Of a stretch of 5,321 bases of DNA, positions 1-5,312 are shown piece by piece (within the stretch, counting starts at the first letter, position 1; every line of letters starts with the position of its first letter). Below the pieces are notes generated by a model, which was given only the letters and a program-made list of their open reading frames with translations, was not told the origin of the DNA and made no database searches. The position numbers were made by a program, and so were the translations under genes. This DNA comes from Catenibacterium mitsuoka_A (lineage in GTDB: Bacteria > Bacillota_I > Bacilli_A > Erysipelotrichales > Coprobacillaceae): NCBI RefSeq assembly GCF_964259225.1, contig NZ_CAXVKN010000102.1. One strand, written 5' to 3'.

Positions 1-7
1 CTCTCTT

Positions 8-25
8 GACTGCTCATGTATAATA
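8..25 (-). repeat. 18-bp inverted repeat, left copy
   Basis: Read on the minus strand this is TATTATACATGAGCAGTC, identical over 18 bases to plus-strand 5295-5312. It covers the -10 box and the first transcribed bases of the left-edge promoter. Downstream of it the two copies diverge (AAGAGAG here, GAAAGAC at the right). Confidence 0.85.
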
Positions 26-48
26 ACATGCCAAGGGATGTATTGCAA
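20..48 (-). promoter_or_regulatory. Strong outward promoter at left edge, probably stable RNA
   Basis: On the minus strand, -35 TTGCAA (43-48), a 17-base spacer and -10 TATTAT (20-25) with an extended-10 TGT just upstream (26-28). An A-tract (minus-strand AAAAAA, 53-58) precedes the -35, as at the right edge. Transcription would begin near 13-15 and leave the window leftward. The layout and start region match the right-edge promoter closely, so both probably drive the same class of transcript, most likely rRNA or tRNA. The transcribed gene is outside the window. Confidence 0.68.
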
Positions 49-65
49 GTGCTTTTTTACATAAA

Positions 66-107
66 AATACACATTATTTACACAAAAAATAAGAAAAAAT
101 GTGTATT
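66..107 (-). terminator. Weak terminator candidate after the histidinol-phosphatase gene
   Basis: A 9-bp inverted repeat pairs 66-74 (aatacacat) with 99-107 (atgtgtatt) around a 24-base, very AT-rich spacer. On the minus strand the second arm runs into five T (67-63). The stem has few GC pairs and the loop is long, so it would be weak. A second TGTGTA copy in the loop (minus strand, near 78-83) could pair instead with TACACA. It is the only terminator-like structure between the stop at 127 and the left-edge promoter. Confidence 0.35.
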
Positions 108-126
108 GTTCAATATAATTTAAATA

Positions 127-960
127 TCACAAATTATGAAACTCAGGAATCATTTTATTATATGTACAGTACTGTTTAAACCCTAATGCTTTTAACTGCT
201 TTTTAGTATCTTCTATATAGGCACCTAAATGATCTTCTTGATGACTATCACTACCTATTGTGATAATAGTACCACCAAGTTCTAAATAAAGTTTAAGTAT
301 ATCTTTAGAAGGCATTAAATCATCTAGTTTATAGCGTACTGATGATGTATTGATTTCAATTCCTTTGCCATCTTTTATGACTATTTGAAGAATCTTTGTA
401 ATGATATCCTTATGCTTAGTAAAGCTATCATAGCCATCATGATCATCATAACGCTTCATGAGATCCATATGACCTAGAACACTATAATTCTTATAGTTCT
501 TTACTACATTATATAATTCCTGGTAGTATCGTGTATAATATTCTTCTTCTGTTCTCCCTTTTTGATAATCTCCTGTCCAGAATTCTAAATCATTTACCTG
601 ATGAATAGAAAGGATAATAAAATCAAAGGGATAAGCTTTAAATAATGCTTCATATTGGTTAATTGTATGTACCTGGATACCAAATTCTAATCCTAACTTT
701 AGTGTAATTTGATCTTTATACTTTTCTTTTACATACAGATATTCCTTATAATACTTAGGATAATCAACATTGGTTATGGGTTGTCCATTGAGATATACAG
801 GACCAAGAGGATCATCTACATCTCTTTTAATGCCATAATCTACATGATCAGTAAAACATAATTCTTTAATTTCTTTTTTTATACCATCCTTTACAACTTC
901 TTCCATTTCATAAACAGAATCATCGCTATAAATAGTATGTACATGATAATCACATAACAT
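127..960 (-). CDS. hisJ: PHP-family histidinol-phosphatase (HisJ/HisK type)
   Basis: Predicted cytoplasmic metal-dependent phosphatase of 277 aa, the usual length for HisJ/HisK enzymes, which convert L-histidinol phosphate to L-histidinol late in histidine synthesis. The PHP-fold metal-ligand motifs are all visible: HVHT at residues 6-9 (His6, His8), TDH at 37-39, Glu92 in LGLEFG, His120 in SIHQ, GHMD at 163-166 (His164), EIN at 202-204 and GSDSH at 236-240 (Asp238, His240). No residue expected of an active enzyme appears missing. The ATG at 960 is chosen because GAGGTG lies 7 bases upstream and the HxH motif begins almost at the N-terminus, as is normal for the family. No other histidine-biosynthesis gene is nearby, so another phosphoester substrate is possible. 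It follows the cydC terminator by about 30 bases and probably receives read-through transcription. The fold is near certain; the exact substrate is inferred. Confidence 0.88.
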   Translation of the reverse strand: MLCDYHVHTIYSDDSVYEMEEVVKDGIKKEIKELCFTDHVDYGIKRDVDDPLGPVYLNGQPITNVDYPKYYKEYLYVKEKYKDQITLKLGLEFGIQVHTINQYEALFKAYPFDFIILSIHQVNDLEFWTGDYQKGRTEEEYYTRYYQELYNVVKNYKNYSVLGHMDLMKRYDDHDGYDSFTKHKDIITKILQIVIKDGKGIEINTSSVRYKLDDLMPSKDILKLYLELGGTIITIGSDSHQEDHLGAYIEDTKKQLKALGFKQYCTYNKMIPEFHNL

Positions 961-967
961 ATTTGTT

Positions 968-973
968 CACCTC
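968..973 (-). promoter_or_regulatory. Ribosome binding site of the histidinol-phosphatase gene
   Basis: Minus-strand GAGGTG lies 7 bases upstream of ATG 960 and fixes that start. Part of it falls within a 7-base segment (964-970, minus GTGAACA) that is complementary to the loop side of the upstream terminator hairpin (1003-1009, minus TGTTCAC). Confidence 0.75.
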
Positions 974-990
974 ATAATTATCTTAACATG

Positions 991-1016
991 AAAAAAGGAT
1001 GTGTGAACATCCTCTT
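991..1016 (-). terminator. Intrinsic terminator after cydC
   Basis: On the minus strand the stem GGATGT (1002-997 on the paired side, ACATCC) closes a 4-base loop TCAC and is followed by six T (996-991). Four further bases before the stem (AAGA) can pair with the T-run, one as a G-U wobble, giving up to 10 pairs. It begins 2 bases past the cydC stop. It separates the transporter operon from the histidinol-phosphatase gene, whose ATG is only 30 bases further on, so partial termination is plausible. Confidence 0.78.
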
Positions 1017-1017
1017 A

Positions 1018-2721
1018 TTAAGAAATTCTACCATCCTTCATCTCATAAACAGTATCTGCAATATTCATTGTAGATACTCTATGTGATACAAGAACAATTG
1101 TTTTTTGTTTTGAAGACTCTTTTAATGATTTCAAGATAATACCTTCATTGAGTGAATCTAAGTTAGATGTTGGTTCATCCATAAGAATCATTGGTGCATC
1201 ATGTAGGAATGCACGCGCAATTCCAATTCTTTGTTTCTCTCCACCTGATAATGTATCACCTAACTCCCCTACTTCTGTATCATAACCTTTAGGTAAAGCC
1301 ATGATGAAGTCATGAATCGAGGCTTTCTTAGCTGCTTCCATAATTTCTTCACGTGTAGCATCTTTTTTCGCAATTGCAATATTATTTGCGATAGAGTCAT
1401 GGAAGAGATGCGTTTCCTGTGTGACATAGCTTTCCATATTACGTAAATGTTTTGTAGGAATCTGTTTGATTTCTTCTTCATCTACAGTAATAGAGCCTTG
1501 ATGCACATCCCAGAAACGCATTAATAATTTTAGTATTGTAGATTTACCAGAACCACTCACACCATGGATTCCTGTAATCTTACCAGGTTCTAGTTTTAAT
1601 GAATAATCATCTAGGATTGTTTCATCATCATATGAGAAAGTAACATGATTAAGTGTAGCTCCTTTAAAGGAGTCATTAGTTTCTTTGTCTCCTTCTACTT
1701 CTTCTACAAGAGGCTTTTCTTCAAGAAGTGAAAGAACACGTTCACCACTTGCTAAGGTTTGATTGAGGTTATTAGAAAGACTTGATAAAGCGACTACGGG
1801 ACCAAATGAACCCATCATGGATAAAGTACAGGTAATAATACCTTCAAAACCTAATTCATGATTAAGATAAAGGAATAGTGTTAAGAAAAGCATACCAAAT
1901 GAAGCTAAAAGAATAACTGTATTTGTGATAGAACGCTGAGCCCCTTCTCTATAGCTTAAGTATTCCTGCTGTTTTGCAAGTTGCTTAGAACGCTCAATGA
2001 TTTCCTGTTTTCTTTCTTCACCCTGATTATATTGGATTGTTTCATCTAGTCCACGTAAGGAATCCAATACAAAACTGTTTAATTCACCAAAATTATTACG
2101 AAAAGTCATCCCTTCAGCACTTCCCAGCTTGCCATTAATAACTGGAATAATCACACCAACAATAATATAAGCAATAAGTGCAAGTGATCCAGCTAAATAA
2201 TGATAATATCCAATAAAGAGTACCATGAATAAAGAAGTGAGGAATGCGATACAGATAGGAGAAATAGTATGTGCATAGAAAACTTCTAATAATTCTATAT
2301 CTGTAGTAATAATAGAAATAAGATTTCCTTTATCACGAGATTCTAGCTTGGCTGGGCATAGTTTCTGTAATGCTTCAAAGACTTTATGGCGAATAATGGC
2401 AAGTAATCTGAAGGCAATATAATGATTGCAGTATTGTTCGAGATAATGCAGAATACCACGTAATAAAGCAATCACAATCATTATAGTCAAGACTGTTTTA
2501 ACAGGCATAAAGACAAGACGTGGATTTCTCATACGATAGAATAATTGTGGAATAAGTCCATGAGCAAGTACCTGTCCTGCAAGGATAGTCAGGAAGATCG
2601 CACATAAATAACCAACAGTACCAAGCAGAATGGCAGCAATCATAAAAATAAGGAGTGGTTTAACTAAACCAATCAACTGACCCATAATTTGAACAGCACT
2701 TCTACGATTTGTTTTATTCAT
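1018..2721 (-). CDS. cydC: CydC-like ABC exporter half, fused permease and ATPase
   Basis: A 567-aa half-transporter: an N-terminal membrane domain (about residues 15-312, roughly six hydrophobic segments) followed by an ABC ATPase (about 353-567). Motifs seen are Walker A GVSGSGKST at 387-395 (Lys393), Q-loop Gln435, signature LSGGE at 491-495, Walker B MILMDE at 511-516 with catalytic Glu516, D-loop SNLD at 519-522 and switch His547, so this half looks ATPase-competent. The segment DIELLEVFYAHTISP (141-155) fits the CydC-type branch. In E. coli CydDC is an inner-membrane heterodimer needed for cytochrome bd assembly, reported to export cysteine/glutathione and to handle haem. The substrate here is inferred only. 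The start codon shares one base with the cydD stop (TAATG), and AAAGGA lies 8 bases upstream. The protein ends at DGRIS, earlier than the usual ABC tail; the partner has a full tail. A different heterodimeric exporter is the main alternative. Confidence 0.82.
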   Translation of the reverse strand: MNKTNRRSAVQIMGQLIGLVKPLLIFMIAAILLGTVGYLCAIFLTILAGQVLAHGLIPQLFYRMRNPRLVFMPVKTVLTIMIVIALLRGILHYLEQYCNHYIAFRLLAIIRHKVFEALQKLCPAKLESRDKGNLISIITTDIELLEVFYAHTISPICIAFLTSLFMVLFIGYYHYLAGSLALIAYIIVGVIIPVINGKLGSAEGMTFRNNFGELNSFVLDSLRGLDETIQYNQGEERKQEIIERSKQLAKQQEYLSYREGAQRSITNTVILLASFGMLFLTLFLYLNHELGFEGIITCTLSMMGSFGPVVALSSLSNNLNQTLASGERVLSLLEEKPLVEEVEGDKETNDSFKGATLNHVTFSYDDETILDDYSLKLEPGKITGIHGVSGSGKSTILKLLMRFWDVHQGSITVDEEEIKQIPTKHLRNMESYVTQETHLFHDSIANNIAIAKKDATREEIMEAAKKASIHDFIMALPKGYDTEVGELGDTLSGGEKQRIGIARAFLHDAPMILMDEPTSNLDSLNEGIILKSLKESSKQKTIVLVSHRVSTMNIADTVYEMKDGRIS

Positions 2722-4460
2722 TATACAGTTCCTTTCTTTCCGTAGTTTTCTAAAGCCATCTGTGCTTCATATAAATGTTTATAGGCACCATTCTGATTCA
2801 TTAATTCAGTATGTGAACCATGTTCTTTGATTTGTCCATCTTGTAAGAAGTAGATATGATCACTCTTTACTACGTTGGCAAGTCTATGAGAAATAAGTAA
2901 TACAGTTTTTGTTTTGGCTAATTCATGAATGACATTCATGATCAGTTCTTCACTTTCAATATCAATATTAGAAGCTGCTTCATCAAGGATATAGACAGAT
3001 ACATCCTTTTTAAGTAAAGCACGAGCAAGGGCTAATCTTTGACACTGACCACCCGATAAGTTAGATGCCTTTTCTGACAGTTTTGTTTTTATACCATCTT
3101 GTGAGTTAAGAAATCCTAAAAGATTTACTTTTTCTAATACTGCTTCCATTTCTTCTTTTGTAGCATGAGGATCTGCCATATGAAGATTTTCTTCTACAGT
3201 CCCTTTAAATAAATAGCTGTTATGTCTAATCAATACAACATGATTCATTAAATCTTCTTCATTGACATCCTTTAAGGGAGTACCACCAATTGTGATATCA
3301 CCTGTATATCCTCTATTCTTTCCAGCAAGAATACCAGCTATAGTACTCTTACCACATCCTGATTCTCCAACTAATGAAATAAAAGAGTTTTTTGGTAATG
3401 TCATGCTAATACCCTTTAATATTTCTCTATTCTCTTCATAAGAGAAATGAACATCCTTGAATAAAATATTTAGATCATGATCAGATAATACTTCTTTTCC
3501 AGAACTTATTTCCGGAATATCAAGAATCTTAAAGATTTTATCACTTGCTGCCATCCCATTCATAGCGATGTGGAAGAAAGACCCAAGTAATCTTAATGGA
3601 AGGAAGAATTCACTGGCTAGAAGAATGATACAGAGAGTACCCTGCATATTAATATGTCCATGAAGATATTCTAATAAAGCAATAATCATTCCAACTGCAG
3701 CACCACCATAAGCGACTACATCCATCACACTAATAGAATTGAGTTGCATAGTTAAAACCTTCATAGTAATCTTACGGAATTTTTCGGATTCTTGATCCAT
3801 TTCTTCTGCTTTCATCTTATCTGCCTGATATATTTTAAGAGTTGTTAATCCTTGTAAGTTTTCTAAGAATGAATCTCCAAGTCCTGTATAAGTAGACCAA
3901 TAGTTACTTAATAGTTTTTTCGCAAACTTCTGTACAGCTACTATAGACATAGGAATAAGTGGTACACAGATTAATAATACGAGACTTGCTTTTAGATTTA
4001 CCCGGCTTAATATAATGAATAATGTGATTGGTGCAAGTAAGCTATAAAATAATTGAGGGAGATACTTGCTAAAATATGTTTCTAATTGTTCTACTCCTTC
4101 TGTAGACACCTGTACCACTTCAGAAGAAGATACATATTCATTATAAGATGCTCCGAGTTTAAGCATCTTATCATAAATCTTTTCTCTTAATATACGTTTT
4201 ACATCCACACTAGCTAGGTAAGATGTACGAGCACTCATACGTTCACATGTATAGCGAATCACTATGACTCCTAGTAATAATAAAAATGTAGATTTAAGAT
4301 GACTTATAGTAAGCGTATTATTCAATACATGACCCAATAAGTCTGCAATAGTAAATACAGCAGTGATCTGTGCGAGTAATGAAATCCATTGCCAGAATAC
4401 TGTATAAACAATATATTTTTTAGAATGTGACAACAATTGTATCAATCTTGTTTTAATCAT
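2721..4460 (-). CDS. cydD: CydD-like ABC exporter half, fused permease and ATPase
   Basis: A 579-aa half-transporter: membrane domain about residues 15-300 and ABC ATPase about 333-579. TEGVEQLETYFSKYLPQ (120-136) is a typical CydD-type signature. Walker A is GESGCGKST at 365-373 (Lys371), the signature is LSGGQ at 468-472, Walker B is YILDE with Asp493/Glu494, the D-loop is SNID at 497-500 and switch His525 is present. The Q-loop position, normally Gln, reads His413 in IRHNSYLF. It presumably pairs with the downstream CydC-like half in the cytoplasmic membrane; the cydD-cydC order matches E. coli. The ATG at 4460 is preferred over an in-frame ATG at 4499 because AAAGGA sits 7 bases upstream and the ATG overlaps the preceding stop as ATGA. 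The upstream start would add 13 residues (MAYAMCYKRKDIK) that overlap the ygbA-like gene and lack a ribosome site. Thiol or haem-related transport is inferred from the family. Confidence 0.84.
   Translation of the reverse strand: MIKTRLIQLLSHSKKYIVYTVFWQWISLLAQITAVFTIADLLGHVLNNTLTISHLKSTFLLLLGVIVIRYTCERMSARTSYLASVDVKRILREKIYDKMLKLGASYNEYVSSSEVVQVSTEGVEQLETYFSKYLPQLFYSLLAPITLFIILSRVNLKASLVLLICVPLIPMSIVAVQKFAKKLLSNYWSTYTGLGDSFLENLQGLTTLKIYQADKMKAEEMDQESEKFRKITMKVLTMQLNSISVMDVVAYGGAAVGMIIALLEYLHGHINMQGTLCIILLASEFFLPLRLLGSFFHIAMNGMAASDKIFKILDIPEISSGKEVLSDHDLNILFKDVHFSYEENREILKGISMTLPKNSFISLVGESGCGKSTIAGILAGKNRGYTGDITIGGTPLKDVNEEDLMNHVVLIRHNSYLFKGTVEENLHMADPHATKEEMEAVLEKVNLLGFLNSQDGIKTKLSEKASNLSGGQCQRLALARALLKKDVSVYILDEAASNIDIESEELIMNVIHELAKTKTVLLISHRLANVVKSDHIYFLQDGQIKEHGSHTELMNQNGAYKHLYEAQMALENYGKKGTV
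2730..2735 (-). promoter_or_regulatory. Ribosome binding site of cydC
   Basis: Minus-strand AAAGGA lies 8 bases upstream of ATG 2721, inside the last codons of the cydD-like gene. Together with the TAATG stop/start overlap it indicates translational coupling between the two transporter halves, useful for equal subunit supply. Confidence 0.7.
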
Positions 4461-4783
4461 TTTAATATCCTTTCTTTTATAGCACATAGCATATGCCATA
4501 AAGCTGTTTTAGGGGCATAGATGATCATTCTAGGGCCACTAAAACGCATGACCTTTCTGATTTTTTCTCTCATCTCAGGCCTATAACAATGCACTTTGCA
4601 ATGTGCACAGAATGTCTTTTCTGCCATAAAAGGACATCTTTGACTACGTGCTTTTGCATAATTGACTAATTCCTTACATTCAGAACATAACTCTTTTGTA
4701 TGATGATTCTTTATACAATAGATATGAATCATCTTTTCAATCGTTTCCTGTTCTTTAATTCTCTTTTTTTCTACTTTATTCAT
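4457..4783 (-). CDS. YgbA-like protein, nitrous oxide-stimulated promoter family
   Basis: A small soluble protein of 108 aa matching the YgbA_NO family by its C-terminal pattern RCPFMAEKTFCAHCKVHCY (49-67) followed by REKIRKVMRFSGPRM (72-86). It is rich in cysteine: CSEC at 33-36, Cys50, and CAHCKVHC at 59-66, with further cysteines at 23 and 100. This arrangement could bind zinc or an Fe-S cluster, or react with nitric oxide; that is inference. There is no signal peptide or membrane segment, and the N-terminus is strongly basic. In enterobacteria ygbA is a member of the NsrR nitric-oxide-stress regulon, but its biochemical role is unsettled. The ATG at 4783 has GAAGAG 7 bases upstream. It overlaps the DUF454 gene by 8 bases and the cydD-like gene by 4 (ATGA), so it is probably translationally coupled to both. 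The family call is strong; the function is open. Confidence 0.85.
   Translation of the reverse strand: MNKVEKKRIKEQETIEKMIHIYCIKNHHTKELCSECKELVNYAKARSQRCPFMAEKTFCAHCKVHCYRPEMREKIRKVMRFSGPRMIIYAPKTALWHMLCAIKERILK
4468..4473 (-). promoter_or_regulatory. Ribosome binding site deciding the cydD start
   Basis: Minus-strand AAAGGA lies 7 bases upstream of ATG 4460, inside the end of the ygbA-like gene. It supports the 579-aa start over the in-frame ATG at 4499, which has no purine-rich site at a suitable distance. Confidence 0.75.
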
Positions 4784-5159
4784 TGATTATCTCTTCTTTC
4801 TTTATCGTCTTGACTTGGAAAAAGAAATAAAGAATATGAAAGACCCAGACAATCGCAATACATATTCTTCCTACAGGTACATTTTTCATACAGATGAACC
4901 CTATTAACATAATAGCTGTAACCATCCCCATGATCTTACATTTAGTCATTAACGTCATAGATCTGTTTTGTACAAAACTATCTAAGTGCTTTTTGTAAAG
5001 GTTTGTGTGCGTAAACCAGTGGTGAAGCTTATCTGAACTTTTCGCAAAACAGAATACAGTTGCCATATAAAAAGGAACAGTAGGTAAAATAGGAAGTACA
5101 ATTCCTAAAGTACCGAGTATCAAAGATATAAATCCTAGTAGTATCCAAATAATTTTCAT
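4776..5159 (-). CDS. YbaN-family (DUF454) inner-membrane protein
   Basis: A small integral membrane protein of 127 aa with four probable membrane segments (about residues 3-21, 22-38, 76-92 and 97-116). The DUF454 hallmarks are present: GTLGIVLPILPTVPF at 16-30, then CFAKSSDKLHHWFTHTNLYKKHL at about 37-59, forming a short amphipathic stretch before the second membrane pair. The family is widespread and has no established activity; E. coli YbaN is a member. It is the first gene of the operon, so its start sets the leader. ATG 5159 is chosen because AAGGAG lies exactly 6 bases upstream. An in-frame TTG at 5183 would put that Shine-Dalgarno inside the coding region, and an ATG at 5165 abuts it with no spacing. 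It overlaps the ygbA-like gene by 8 bases. Its link to CydDC suggests a role in the same membrane redox, thiol or haem process, which is inference from context. Confidence 0.83.
   Translation of the reverse strand: MKIIWILLGFISLILGTLGIVLPILPTVPFYMATVFCFAKSSDKLHHWFTHTNLYKKHLDSFVQNRSMTLMTKCKIMGMVTAIMLIGFICMKNVPVGRICIAIVWVFHILYFFFQVKTIKKEEIINE
4791..4796 (-). promoter_or_regulatory. Ribosome binding site of the ygbA-like gene
   Basis: Minus-strand GAAGAG lies 7 bases upstream of ATG 4783 and within the last codons of the DUF454 gene. It is a weaker match than the AAGGAG of the first gene, so expression may rely on coupling through the 8-base gene overlap. Confidence 0.55.
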
Positions 5160-5165
5160 AGTCAT

Positions 5166-5171
5166 CTCCTT
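5166..5171 (-). promoter_or_regulatory. Ribosome binding site deciding the DUF454 start
   Basis: Minus-strand AAGGAG lies 6 bases upstream of ATG 5159 and is the strongest Shine-Dalgarno in the operon. Its position rules against the longer TTG start at 5183 and the ATG at 5165. Confidence 0.8.
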
Positions 5172-5172
5172 A

Positions 5173-5188
5173 ATTAGTTTCAACTAAT
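5173..5188. repeat. Near-palindrome in operon leader
   Basis: ATTAGTT-TC-AACTAAT is a 7-bp inverted repeat with a 2-base centre, immediately upstream of the DUF454 Shine-Dalgarno. The AACTA at 5182-5186 can alternatively pair with TAGTT at 5191-5195, forming a second hairpin that excludes the first. It may be an operator or an RNA structure near the ribosome site; in AT-rich leader DNA it could also be chance. Confidence 0.4.
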
Positions 5189-5199
5189 AATAGTTAGTG

Positions 5200-5214
5200 T
5201 TATCGAACTGATAA
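5200..5214. promoter_or_regulatory. Candidate operator at the operon transcription start
   Basis: TTATC-GAACT-GATAA is a perfect 5-bp inverted repeat with a 5-base centre, located between the -10 box (5217-5222) and the leader, over the predicted start site. That is a classical position for a repressor. The regulator is not identifiable. A redox- or nitric-oxide-sensing factor would suit the YgbA/CydDC content, but this is inference. Confidence 0.35.
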
Positions 5215-5216
5215 TT

Positions 5217-5246
5217 ATTATATGTGAGGTGATTTAATAAAGTCAA
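5217..5246 (-). promoter_or_regulatory. Sigma-A-type promoter of the five-gene operon
   Basis: On the minus strand, a -35 box TTGACT (5241-5246) and a perfect -10 TATAAT (5217-5222) are separated by 18 bases. Transcription would start near 5208-5211, giving a leader of about 50 bases before the DUF454 start at 5159. No other equally good promoter lies between here and the operon genes. It sits back to back with the plus-strand promoter at 5272-5300; the two -35 boxes are 25 bases apart. The inverted repeat at 5200-5214 overlies the predicted start site and could bind a repressor. Confidence 0.72.
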
Positions 5247-5271
5247 CACATATATTAATGAAAAAAAGTGC

Positions 5272-5300
5272 TTGCATTATGTAAAAAGTCATGGTATTAT
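5272..5300 (+). promoter_or_regulatory. Strong outward promoter at right edge, probably stable RNA
   Basis: On the plus strand, -35 TTGCAT (5272-5277), a 17-base spacer and -10 TATTAT (5295-5300) preceded by TGG, an extended -10. A run of seven A (5261-5267) just upstream resembles an UP element. The start would be near 5305-5307, with the product outside the window. The initially transcribed sequence GAGCAGTCGAAAGACAA contains a GTC-GAAA-GAC mini-hairpin (5310-5319). An A-tract followed by GTGCTTG(C/A)... is typical of Firmicutes rRNA/tRNA promoters, so a stable-RNA operon is the likeliest target. The target itself cannot be seen. Confidence 0.7.
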
Positions 5301-5312
5301 ACATGAGCAGTC
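5295..5312 (+). repeat. 18-bp inverted repeat, right copy
   Basis: The plus strand reads TATTATACATGAGCAGTC, identical to the minus strand of 8-25. The upstream spacers of the two promoters are different in sequence, so conservation is concentrated on the -10 and the start region. This is what is expected of duplicated promoters of a multicopy stable-RNA gene under shared initiation control. Confidence 0.85.

Noticed and set aside
66..107. A riboswitch or small RNA downstream of the histidinol-phosphatase gene
   Set aside because: Only a weak AT-rich inverted repeat is present, with no recognisable conserved aptamer core; a weak terminator is the simpler reading.
1269..1481. A 70-codon minus-strand open frame inside the CydC-like gene
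   Set aside because: It lies wholly within the ATPase domain coding region in another frame, encodes a low-complexity Lys-rich peptide and resembles no known family; the enclosing gene has intact motifs.
4461..4499. A longer start for the CydD-like gene at ATG 4499
   Set aside because: The 13 extra residues lie inside the ygbA-like gene and have no Shine-Dalgarno, whereas ATG 4460 has AAAGGA at 7 bases and an ATGA overlap.
5160..5183. Longer starts for the DUF454 gene at TTG 5183 or ATG 5165
   Set aside because: The AAGGAG at 5166-5171 would lie inside the coding region or abut the start codon, and family members begin at about the MKIIW position.
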